Source: JAGNNV01 sp031392925 (GTDB lineage: Bacteria; Acidobacteriota; Vicinamibacteria; Fen-336; JAGNNV01). From it: a stretch of DNA of 6,634 bases. Positions 1-6,154 of the stretch are shown here, piece by piece. The position numbers and the translations under genes were made by a program. Position 1 is the first letter of the stretch. Each line of letters begins with the position of its first letter. Below the pieces are notes generated by a model. That model saw nothing but the letters and a program-made list of their open reading frames with translations, did no database searches and was not told where the DNA came from. Where the stretch lies: positions 1 through 6,634 of the forward strand of contig JANMVV010000400.1 of NCBI GenBank assembly GCA_031392925.1, written 5' to 3'.

Positions 1-426
1 ATGTCCATCCGCGTCGCCCAATGGATGACCCTGCCGCACAAGTACGAAGGCAAAGACCTCCCCGGAGCCGGACACCTCTTGAACGCGAAAGGCGACGTCG
101 ATGCGGCCGCGTGGGGCAAGCGCGCGGACTGGGCCGACTACTACGCGCCTCACGAGGGGAAGACCTACGGCATCGCCCTCTTCGATCACCCGCAAAACCT
201 CCGGCACCCGACCTGGTGGCACGCACGCGACTATGGCCTCTTTGCCGCCAATCCCTTCGGCCAGTCGAATTTCGAGCTGGAGAAAAAACTCCCTCCGGAC
301 GCGGGGAACTACACCATTCCGAAAGGCGGCGCTCTGACGCTCCGCTATCGGTTCTATTTCCACCAAGACGACCCAGGGGCGGCAAACGTCGCCCAGCACT
401 TCGCCGACTACGCCGCAGGAAGGTAA
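1..426 (+). CDS. DUF6807 (PmoA family) protein, 3' part only
   Basis: C-terminal half of a DUF6807 protein (PF14100, often labelled 'PmoA family'). The visible 141 residues carry the conserved late part of the family: a GHLLN stretch (residues 24-28), an AAWGKRADWADYY block (36-48), and a histidine/tryptophan-rich signature at about 61-87 including FDHP, RHPTWWH and DYGLFAANPFG, then a closing beta-rich segment ending RYRFYFH. Family members are about twice this length, so the ATG at base 1 is most likely an internal methionine and the gene starts upstream of the window. Despite the PmoA label there is no resemblance to the membrane subunit of particulate methane monooxygenase; the role is unknown. 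Family members often sit beside Gfo/Idh/MocA oxidoreductases, as here, which suggests sugar metabolism (inference). The TAA stop lies 7 bases before the next ATG, so the two genes are co-transcribed. Confidence 0.88.
   Translation: MSIRVAQWMTLPHKYEGKDLPGAGHLLNAKGDVDAAAWGKRADWADYYAPHEGKTYGIALFDHPQNLRHPTWWHARDYGLFAANPFGQSNFELEKKLPPDAGNYTIPKGGALTLRYRFYFHQDDPGAANVAQHFADYAAGR
417..423 (+). promoter_or_regulatory. Ribosome binding site of the Gfo/Idh/MocA gene
   Basis: AGGAAGG lies 10 bases before the ATG at 434, inside the last codons of the upstream gene. It is a strong purine-rich Shine-Dalgarno match and supports both the chosen start and translation from the same mRNA as the DUF6807 gene. Confidence 0.7.
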
Positions 427-433
427 TCCCTCT

Positions 434-1954
434 ATGACTTCTCCTACTCGCCGTACCTTTCTCAAGACCGCAGCCCTCGCCCCGGCCATCGGCACGCTGT
501 CCGCCCGCTCATGGGCGCAAGTGTCAGGCGCCAACGGCGACATCCGCGTCGCGGTCATCGGCTTGAACGGTCGCGGCCAGAACCACCTCGCCTCGCTGCG
601 CGCCCTGAAAGGCGTGCGTATAGCGGCGATCTGCGATGTCGATACCGCCGTGCTCGAGCGGACCGCGACGGAGCTCGCCAAGTACAACCTGAGCCCGGAG
701 AAATTCACGGATCTGCGCAAGCTGTTCGCGTCGTCCTCCGTTGACGCGGTCACCATCGCGACGCCGAACCACTGGCACTCGCTCGCCGCCATCTGGGCCT
801 GCGAAGCAGGTAAGGATGTCTACATCGAGAAGCCGGTCTCGCACAATGTCTGGGAAGGCCGGCAGCTCGTGGCCGCGGCGAAGAAATACAACCGCGTGGT
901 GCAGGCGGGCACGCAGATTCGTTCCGGCTCCGGCCTCATCGAGGCGCGCGAGTACGTCCGCTCAGGCCAGCTCGGGAAAATCACGGCCTCGCGCGGCTTC
1001 TGCTACAAACGCCGCGACAGCATCGGCAAGACAAGCGGACCCTCGCCCGTGCCGGCGTCCATCAACTACGACCTGTGGTCCGGCCCCGCGCCGCTCGTCG
1101 AACCCCACCGTAATTCCAAGCGGAACGGTTCGGTTCACTACGAATGGCATTGGATCTGGTTGTACGGGAACGGAGACGTGGGCAACCAGGGCATTCACCA
1201 GATGGATGTCGCGCGCTGGTTCCTCGGCGAGTCCGGCCTGCCGCGCCACACCTTCAGCATCGGCGGCCGCTTTGGTTATGAAGACGACGGGGAAACGCCC
1301 AACACGCAGGTGATCGTCCACGACTACGCCACTGCCCCGCTCATCTTCGAGGTCCGCGGCCTGCCCGCGAAACCCGATGGCGGTCCCACCGCGGTGAGCG
1401 CCACCATGAACTCCGCGGACGCCGCGGGCGCCGCCGCCGCGTCGATGGACAAGTACCGCGGGGTCAACATCGGCAACGTGATCGATTGCGAGGGAGGCAG
1501 CCTCATCACCGACAGCTACTTCACCGCCCGAGCCGTCGACCGTGAAGGCAAGGTCATCCGCGAGTTCAAGGGCGAGGATCGTCACATGGCGAACTTCATC
1601 GATGTGATCCGGAGCCGCAAGACCACGGACCTCTACGGTCCGATCGACGAGGGCCACATCTCGAGCGCGCTTTGCCACCTCGGCAACATCTCCCATCGGA
1701 CCGGGCGCGCGACCACACCCGACGCGCTGCGCGACCGCATCAAGGGCGACCCGCTCCTCAATGAAGCGGTCGGCCGCATGCAGGAGCACCTCGCCAACAA
1801 CCAGGTCGACCTCGCGCGAACTCCCGCCGCTCTCGGTCTCCCCCTGCAGGTTGATCCCGCGGCCGAACGCTTCATTGGAGAGGGCGCCGAAGCCGCCAAC
1901 GCGCTGCTCACCCGCTCCTACCGAGCCCCCTTCACCGTCCCGAAGCTCGCCTGA
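434..1954 (+). CDS. Tat-exported Gfo/Idh/MocA family oxidoreductase
   Basis: A 506-residue NAD(P)-dependent oxidoreductase, predicted to act in the periplasm on a sugar, polyol or glycoside. The N-terminus is a twin-arginine signal: RRTFLK at residues 6-11, a short hydrophobic stretch, then a likely cut near SWAQ (26-29). The Rossmann domain follows: VAVIGLNGRGQ (39-49) is the dinucleotide loop, an acidic CDVD (67-70) closes the second strand, ATPNHWH is at 109-115, and the family's EKP motif is at 132-134. The C-terminal domain contains GNQGIHQMDVARW (250-262), where the histidine and aspartate match the usual substrate-pocket positions. Length fits the long exported subgroup seen in Planctomycetota, Verrucomicrobiota and Acidobacteriota. 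Family members usually keep NAD(P) tightly bound, which would explain export by Tat after folding. It ends in two adjacent in-frame stops (TGA TAG). The substrate cannot be assigned; myo-inositol dehydrogenase, often given by automatic annotation, is not supported. Confidence 0.95.
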   Translation: MTSPTRRTFLKTAALAPAIGTLSARSWAQVSGANGDIRVAVIGLNGRGQNHLASLRALKGVRIAAICDVDTAVLERTATELAKYNLSPEKFTDLRKLFASSSVDAVTIATPNHWHSLAAIWACEAGKDVYIEKPVSHNVWEGRQLVAAAKKYNRVVQAGTQIRSGSGLIEAREYVRSGQLGKITASRGFCYKRRDSIGKTSGPSPVPASINYDLWSGPAPLVEPHRNSKRNGSVHYEWHWIWLYGNGDVGNQGIHQMDVARWFLGESGLPRHTFSIGGRFGYEDDGETPNTQVIVHDYATAPLIFEVRGLPAKPDGGPTAVSATMNSADAAGAAAASMDKYRGVNIGNVIDCEGGSLITDSYFTARAVDREGKVIREFKGEDRHMANFIDVIRSRKTTDLYGPIDEGHISSALCHLGNISHRTGRATTPDALRDRIKGDPLLNEAVGRMQEHLANNQVDLARTPAALGLPLQVDPAAERFIGEGAEAANALLTRSYRAPFTVPKLA

Positions 1955-1970
1955 TAGCGGCAAGGGTGCA

Positions 1971-1987
1971 CCGGCCATAAGTGCCGG
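1971..1987. repeat. Short hairpin after the oxidoreductase gene
   Basis: CCGGC (1971-1975) and GCCGG (1983-1987) form a perfect 5-bp stem with a 7-base loop, 16 bases after the TGA stop. There is no T tract, so termination is uncertain; it could be a weak terminator or a 3'-end stabiliser. Confidence 0.35.
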
Positions 1988-1991
1988 AGCA

Positions 1992-2009
1992 GCCCGCGCG
2001 AGCGAGGGC
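1992..2009. repeat. REP-like GC-rich hairpin
   Basis: GCCC (1992-1995) pairs with GGGC (2006-2009); after one G/A mismatch, two further inner pairs leave a 4-base loop. The wording AGCCCGCGCGAGCGAGGG resembles short palindromic repeats that I recall as frequent between genes in Planctomycetota, Acidobacteriota and Verrucomicrobiota genomes. Only one copy is in this window, so its repeat status rests on recall. Confidence 0.35.
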
Positions 2010-2029
2010 GTGGACCAGGGTGGGCGCCA

Positions 2030-2065
2030 GGGTCTCACGACCTCGGCCTGAATCGTGGGGGACCC
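2030..2065. repeat. Imperfect 10-bp hairpin
   Basis: GGGTC (2030-2034) pairs with GACCC (2061-2065), and CACGA (2036-2040) with TCGTG (2053-2057). A T on the left arm and GGG on the right form a small internal loop, and the terminal loop is 12 bases (2041-2052). Pairing is better than expected for a random stretch, but GC-rich DNA makes such stems fairly easily. Confidence 0.4.
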
Positions 2066-2090
2066 AGTCCGGCGGATTGCAGGAGAGCAG

Positions 2091-2120
2091 GTGACCCCTT
2101 GCCGGAGAAGGGGTTAGAGT
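2091..2120 (+). promoter_or_regulatory. Possible sigma-70 promoter of the cytochrome operon
   Basis: GTGACC (2091-2096) is a 4/6 match to the -35 consensus TTGACA. TAGAGT (2115-2120) fits the TAnnnT core of a -10 box. The spacing is 18 bases. The -10 box ends only 7 bases before the ATG at 2128, so transcription would begin at or very near the start codon and give a leaderless mRNA. This agrees with the lack of a well-placed Shine-Dalgarno before this ATG; the nearest purine run, GGGG at 2110-2113, is 14 bases away. The position after a 173-base gap also fits a new transcription unit. Confidence 0.4.
2094..2114. promoter_or_regulatory. Perfect inverted repeat in the promoter spacer (candidate operator)
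   Basis: ACCCCTT (2094-2100) and AAGGGGT (2108-2114) form a perfect 7-bp inverted repeat around a 7-base centre. It begins inside the proposed -35 box and ends at the base before the proposed -10 box. That is where MerR-type activators and many repressors bind, so an operator is plausible. If transcription starts further upstream, the same bases would be an RNA hairpin just before the start codon. Confidence 0.4.
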
Positions 2121-2127
2121 TAGACAC

Positions 2128-4743
2128 ATGTTGGAACTATCACGCGGCCGCGCGATTGCCGTTTCCACGCTCGTTGGCGCCGGTCTGGTGCTGTTCACTC
2201 AGCAGTCCGACGTTGCCGCCATTCAGGCGAAAGGCTCGCCCGCCCTCGTTCGCAATCCTTTCGCAAACAATCAAGACGCGATCCTTGCGGGCGGGCGCAT
2301 GTTCAACGCCGTCTGCGCGGAGTGCCATGGCCCGAAAGGCGCCGGCGACCTCCGCGGACCCGCGCTCGACACTGGCGGCTTTGTGCACGGCGGCGACGAT
2401 GCGGACATGTTTCGCACGATTCGCGCCGGCGTCGTTGGTACGGAGATGGAGCCGCATCCGGCGTACAACGACGATGAGACCTGGCAACTCGTCGCGTACA
2501 TCAAGAGCCTGTCCGGCGGCTCCTCGGACCGCACCTTTACCGAACAGTACTGCCTGAGCTGCCACAATGACCATTCGAAAACCGCGGGCCTCTCGCTCCA
2601 GCCGACAGCGCTCGCCAACATTCCAGCCCACAGCCAGATCTGGGAAAAGGTACTGCGCAAAGTCCGCTCGGGCGAGATGCCGCCTTCCAAAGCTCACGAT
2701 CGCCCGGACCCCGCGAAGGCCGCGGTGTTCGCGTCTCTGCTGGAAACGACGCTGGACCGCGACGCCGCCGTTCATCCAAATCCAGGGCTCGCCCCGGCGC
2801 ATCGGCTGAACCGCGCCGAGTACAGCAACACCATTCGCGATCTGTTGGCCGTCGACGTCAAACCGGGCGAGTGGCTGCCCGTCGATGACTCCGGTTACGG
2901 CTTCGACAACATCGCGGCGGTCCTTTCCACCTCGCCCGCGCTGCTCGAACGGTACATGTCGGCGGCGCGGAAGATCAGCCGGCTGGCGGTGGGCGATCCC
3001 ACCCTGAAGCCTTACGAAGAGATCTACTCCACGAAGACCCTGCCCGGTGAGTCGACGCGGAACGAGCAACGCAGCGACGACCTGCCCTTCGGCTCCCGGG
3101 GGGGAATGTCGGTCGAGCACTATTTCCCGGTCGACGCCGAGTACAAGATCGTCCTGCGGCGAACCAACAGCGACGAAGCCATCAACCCCGATTTCACGTA
3201 CACGAAGTTCGTGACCGCGGGCCTGCATGTCATTGGATCGACGTCCCCGAGGGAGGGTCTGAAACCTGAAATCGAGGGGACCGATCGTCGAGGCGCGCCC
3301 AAACCCGATGCGCCCGCTCCGCGCGTCCTCGACCTCTATCTCGACCGGGGGCGCGTGCAGCGTTTCGAGGATCAAGGCGGCCCGACCGGCCTCCGCCAGA
3401 TCATCGTCCGCGGGCCATACAACGTCGCAGGTCGTGGCGATACGCCGAGCCGGGCGAAGATCTTCATCTGTCGTCCGTCCGCGACCATCGACGAAGCCGA
3501 CTGCGCGCGCCGGATCCTGTTGAACCTGACCCATCGCGCGTTCCGCCGGCCCGTGACCAGCGCCGACATCGAACCGCTCCTTGCCTTCTATAAAGCCGGG
3601 CGAGCGGATGGCGGTGATTTCGACAAAGGCATCGAGACGGCGCTTCGAGCCATGCTCGTGTCGCCCGAGTACCTGTTCAGGATCGAGCGCGATCCGGCCC
3701 GGGCGACCCCGGGGCAGGTCTATCGCGTGAACGATGTGGATCTGGCCTCCCGCTTGTCGTTCTTCCTGTGGAGCAGCATTCCCGATGAGGAACTGCTCGG
3801 GCTCGCGGAACGGGGCCGATTGAAAGAGCCCGCGGTCCTCAAGAGCCAGGTGAGACGGATGCTGAACGACGCGCGGTCACAGGCCCTGGTCGAGAATTTC
3901 GCGGGCCAGTGGCTCCAGATACGGAATGTCGAAAGCGTTCGGCCGGACTCCTCCGTGCTCGCCTTCGACGAGGCCCTTCGGCAATCGTTCATGCAGGAGA
4001 CCACACTGCTTGTGGGCAGCATTGTCAGGGAAAATCGCAGCCTGCTCGAGCTTCTCGATGCGAACTACACCTTCCTCAATCAGCGCCTGGCCGAGCACTA
4101 CGGTGTCAAGAATGTGTACGGCTCGCAGTTCCGGCGCGTGGCTGTCACCGATCCGAACCGCAGGGGGCTGCTCGGCCAGGGCACCGTCCTTCTGGTCACG
4201 TCCTACCCGAACCGCACTTCGGTGGTGCAGCGAGGGAAGTGGGTGCTCGAGAACCTCCTTGGAACACCACCCCCTCCTCCGCCCGCCAACATCCCGGACT
4301 TGAAAGCGGCGCCGAACGGCAAGGTGCTCACCATGCGGGAGCAGATGCAGGTGCACCGCGCCAATCCCGTCTGCGCCGCGTGTCACAGCCGGATGGATCC
4401 CATCGGCTTCGCCCTCGAGAACTACGACGGCACCGGTAAGTGGCGTGACGAGGACGCCGGCGGCAAAATCGACGTCAGCGGCAAGCTGCCCGACGGCACC
4501 GAGTTCCAGGGCCCGGCCGGCTTGCGGCAGTTGCTCCTCACCAAGTACAAAGACGACTTCGTGCACACGGCGACGGAGAAGCTCTTGACGTATTCTCTGG
4601 GTCGCGGTCTGGAATCGTACGACTACCCCACCGTCCGCGCGATCGCCCGTGAGGCGGCCAAGGACAACTATCGAATTGACTCACTGATCGCCGGTGTCGT
4701 CAGCAGCACTCCTTTTCAGATGCGGAGAGTTCCCAAGCCATGA
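2128..4743 (+). CDS. Exported three-haem cytochrome / DUF1592-series protein
   Basis: An 871-residue exported protein, predicted periplasmic redox carrier or oxidase component of unproven function. A Sec signal or anchor is at about 1-31 (hydrophobic core 9-23). A class I cytochrome c domain follows with CAECH at 63-67 and a probable axial methionine M107 in GTEMEP. A planctomycete-type cytochrome (PSCyt1-like) carries CLSCH at 142-146 and EMPPS at 183-187. Next comes DUF1587, starting HRLNRAEY at 225; a beta-rich linker (about 310-445); DUF1595 near 455-520 (CARRIL, RAFRRPVT); DUF1592 near 534-660 (LASRLSFFLW, AGQWLQ); DUF1588 near 676-777 with the LGTPPPPPPAN tract (711-721) and a third haem site CAACH at 749-753; and DUF1585 near 808-868. 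The extra N-terminal cytochrome is a fusion beyond the core set. The ATG at 2128 gives a proper signal peptide but has no good ribosome site. The stop overlaps the next start (ATGA). Confidence 0.93.
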   Translation: MLELSRGRAIAVSTLVGAGLVLFTQQSDVAAIQAKGSPALVRNPFANNQDAILAGGRMFNAVCAECHGPKGAGDLRGPALDTGGFVHGGDDADMFRTIRAGVVGTEMEPHPAYNDDETWQLVAYIKSLSGGSSDRTFTEQYCLSCHNDHSKTAGLSLQPTALANIPAHSQIWEKVLRKVRSGEMPPSKAHDRPDPAKAAVFASLLETTLDRDAAVHPNPGLAPAHRLNRAEYSNTIRDLLAVDVKPGEWLPVDDSGYGFDNIAAVLSTSPALLERYMSAARKISRLAVGDPTLKPYEEIYSTKTLPGESTRNEQRSDDLPFGSRGGMSVEHYFPVDAEYKIVLRRTNSDEAINPDFTYTKFVTAGLHVIGSTSPREGLKPEIEGTDRRGAPKPDAPAPRVLDLYLDRGRVQRFEDQGGPTGLRQIIVRGPYNVAGRGDTPSRAKIFICRPSATIDEADCARRILLNLTHRAFRRPVTSADIEPLLAFYKAGRADGGDFDKGIETALRAMLVSPEYLFRIERDPARATPGQVYRVNDVDLASRLSFFLWSSIPDEELLGLAERGRLKEPAVLKSQVRRMLNDARSQALVENFAGQWLQIRNVESVRPDSSVLAFDEALRQSFMQETTLLVGSIVRENRSLLELLDANYTFLNQRLAEHYGVKNVYGSQFRRVAVTDPNRRGLLGQGTVLLVTSYPNRTSVVQRGKWVLENLLGTPPPPPPANIPDLKAAPNGKVLTMREQMQVHRANPVCAACHSRMDPIGFALENYDGTGKWRDEDAGGKIDVSGKLPDGTEFQGPAGLRQLLLTKYKDDFVHTATEKLLTYSLGRGLESYDYPTVRAIAREAAKDNYRIDSLIAGVVSSTPFQMRRVPKP

Positions 4744-6110
4744 ACATTCTTCACAAGCCGCTGCCCCGTCGCACCCTCCTGCGCGGAGTGGGCGCCACCC
4801 TGGCCCTGCCCCTGCTCGACTCGATGGCGCCTTTCTTCACCAGGGTCGCGCACGGTGCGACCACCAAGCCCGTCCGTCTGGGCTACATCTACAAGCCCAA
4901 CGGTCTGATCGGCGCCTGCGACAAGAGCCCGCGACCCTTCCTGTGGACGCCGAAGACCGAAGGCAAGGGTTTCGAGTTCAGCCCCAGCATGAAGAGCCTG
5001 GAGCCGTTCCGCGATCAAATCAATGTGTTCAGCGGACTGGCGCAGGTCCAGGGCCGGGCGCTTGGCGACGGTCCCGGAGACCATGCCCGCGCGACCGCCA
5101 CGTTCCTCACCGGCGCGCATCCTTATAAGACGGGCGGAGCGGACTTCAAGCTCGGGATCTCCGCCGATCAGCTGGCCGCGAAGGAACTCGGCAAGTACAC
5201 GCAGCTCGCGTCTCTCGAACTTGGTCTCGAGTCGCAGCCGCTCGCCGGCAACTGCGATTCCGGCTACACCTGCGCCTACATGTCGATGTCCTGGCGCTCC
5301 CCGACCCAGCCGATTCCCGTCGAAATCAACCCGCGCGCCGCGTTCGAGCGGCTCTTCGGCGATGGCGAGAGCACCGACCCCGCCGTGCGCATGGCGCGGA
5401 TGGAGAGCGACAAGAGCGTGCTGGACTACGTCACGGCCTCGCTGACCCGGCTGAACGGGCGGCTGGGGGCGGAGGACAAGCGCAAGCTCGATGAGTACCT
5501 CGATTCCGTGCGCGACATCGAACGCCGGATTCACCGCGCCGAAGAACAGAGCACGTCGATGGAGCTGCCCATCCTGGAGCGGCCGAGTGCTGTGCCCAGC
5601 GACTACGCGGAGTACGCCAAGCTGATGATGGACCTGATGGTGGTGGCGTGGCAGTCGGACATGACCCGGGTGTGCTCGTTCATGCTCGGACGCGACGGAA
5701 GCAACCGGCCCTATCCCGAAATCGGCATCGCCGACGGTCATCATTCCATCTCGCACCACCAGGGCGAGAACGAGAAGGTCGAGAAGCTGATCAAGATCGA
5801 CGAACTGCAGGTGGGCATGTTCGCGTACCTGCTCAAGAAGATGAAGGAGACGAAGGACGGCGACGGAACGTTGCTCGATCACTCCCTCGTCGTCTTCGGC
5901 AGCAGCTTGAGCGAGTCGAACATCCACACCCACCACGATCTGCCGATCGTCATGGCGGGCTCCGCGGCCGGTCGGATCAAGGGTGACCGGCATCTGGTGT
6001 ACCCGAAGGAAACCGCGCTCAACAACCTTTTCCTGAACATGCTCGATGCCGCCTCGGTTCCAACCGTGGCGGGATTCGGAGACAGCACCGGTCGCTTGAC
6101 CAGCCTTTAA
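4740..6110 (+). CDS. Tat-exported DUF1552 (HXXSHH) protein
   Basis: A 456-residue protein of the DUF1552 family (PF07586), named for its HXXSHH motif, seen here as HSISHH at residues 335-340. The N-terminus is a twin-arginine signal: PRRTLLRG at 9-16, a hydrophobic stretch GATLALPLL, and a probable cut around AHGA (37-40). Other family landmarks are a GYIYKPNG stretch near 49, a GDHARA segment near 118, GRDGSNRPYPEIG before the HXXSHH, and an LDHSLVVFGS...HHDLPIVMAG block at about 380-407. Length is normal for the family. It overlaps the cytochrome gene by 4 bases (ATGA), with GGAG 12 bases upstream, so translation is probably coupled. DUF1592-series and DUF1552 genes occur together widely in Planctomycetota, Acidobacteriota and Verrucomicrobiota, implying a joint periplasmic role. 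The histidine cluster could bind a metal (inference). No enzymatic activity is known to me. Confidence 0.95.
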   Translation: MNILHKPLPRRTLLRGVGATLALPLLDSMAPFFTRVAHGATTKPVRLGYIYKPNGLIGACDKSPRPFLWTPKTEGKGFEFSPSMKSLEPFRDQINVFSGLAQVQGRALGDGPGDHARATATFLTGAHPYKTGGADFKLGISADQLAAKELGKYTQLASLELGLESQPLAGNCDSGYTCAYMSMSWRSPTQPIPVEINPRAAFERLFGDGESTDPAVRMARMESDKSVLDYVTASLTRLNGRLGAEDKRKLDEYLDSVRDIERRIHRAEEQSTSMELPILERPSAVPSDYAEYAKLMMDLMVVAWQSDMTRVCSFMLGRDGSNRPYPEIGIADGHHSISHHQGENEKVEKLIKIDELQVGMFAYLLKKMKETKDGDGTLLDHSLVVFGSSLSESNIHTHHDLPIVMAGSAAGRIKGDRHLVYPKETALNNLFLNMLDAASVPTVAGFGDSTGRLTSL

Positions 6111-6133
6111 CGACCGCGACGGGCGAGCCTTAA

Positions 6134-6139
6134 AAAGGA
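6134..6139 (+). promoter_or_regulatory. Probable ribosome binding site of the ankyrin gene
   Basis: AAAGGA lies 15 bases before the ATG at 6155, rather far but the best match available. GGTGAG at 6147-6152 is closer but only 2 bases from the ATG. An in-frame TGA at 6149-6151 excludes any earlier start. The 44-base gap after the DUF1552 stop shows no terminator, so the gene is probably read from the same operon. Confidence 0.4.
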
Positions 6140-6154
6140 TCGCTTCGGTGAGAC

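Larger units (their letters stand above)
1955..2127. other. Non-coding gap with four tandem hairpins
   Basis: This 173-base gap separates the two transcription units. I see no credible small gene in it. It holds four short inverted repeats in succession: 1971-1987, 1992-2009, 2030-2065 and 2094-2114. None has a clear run of T after it, so a standard intrinsic terminator is not evident, although the first two, placed 16 and 37 bases after the stop, may help end or stabilise the upstream mRNA. The last lies within a possible promoter for the downstream gene. Confidence 0.6.

Noticed and set aside
1..3. ATG at the first base as the true start of the DUF6807 gene
   Set aside because: The protein from here lacks the N-terminal half of the family, so this is more likely an internal methionine of a gene cut by the window edge.
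1..426. Methane monooxygenase subunit PmoA
   Set aside because: The family label is misleading: the sequence is soluble and beta-rich, with no membrane segments and none of the features of particulate methane monooxygenase.
1971..2009. Classical intrinsic terminator after the oxidoreductase gene
   Set aside because: Hairpins are present but no T tract follows either of them, so only a weak or factor-dependent end can be suggested.
2015..2033. Direct repeat CCAGGGT (2015-2021 and 2027-2033)
   Set aside because: Only two 7-base copies 12 bases apart in GC-rich DNA; likely chance.
962..2038. 358-codon open frame on the minus strand
   Set aside because: Antisense to the Gfo/Idh/MocA gene and the gap after it; low-complexity composition and no family signature.
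3098..3104. Run of seven G as a possible frameshift site
   Set aside because: The reading frame and domain order continue normally on both sides, so there is no sign of a sequencing error or programmed slip.
2140..3534. 464-codon open frame on the minus strand
   Set aside because: Fully antisense to the cytochrome/DUF1592 gene, arginine- and valine-rich with no recognisable motif; a codon-bias shadow.
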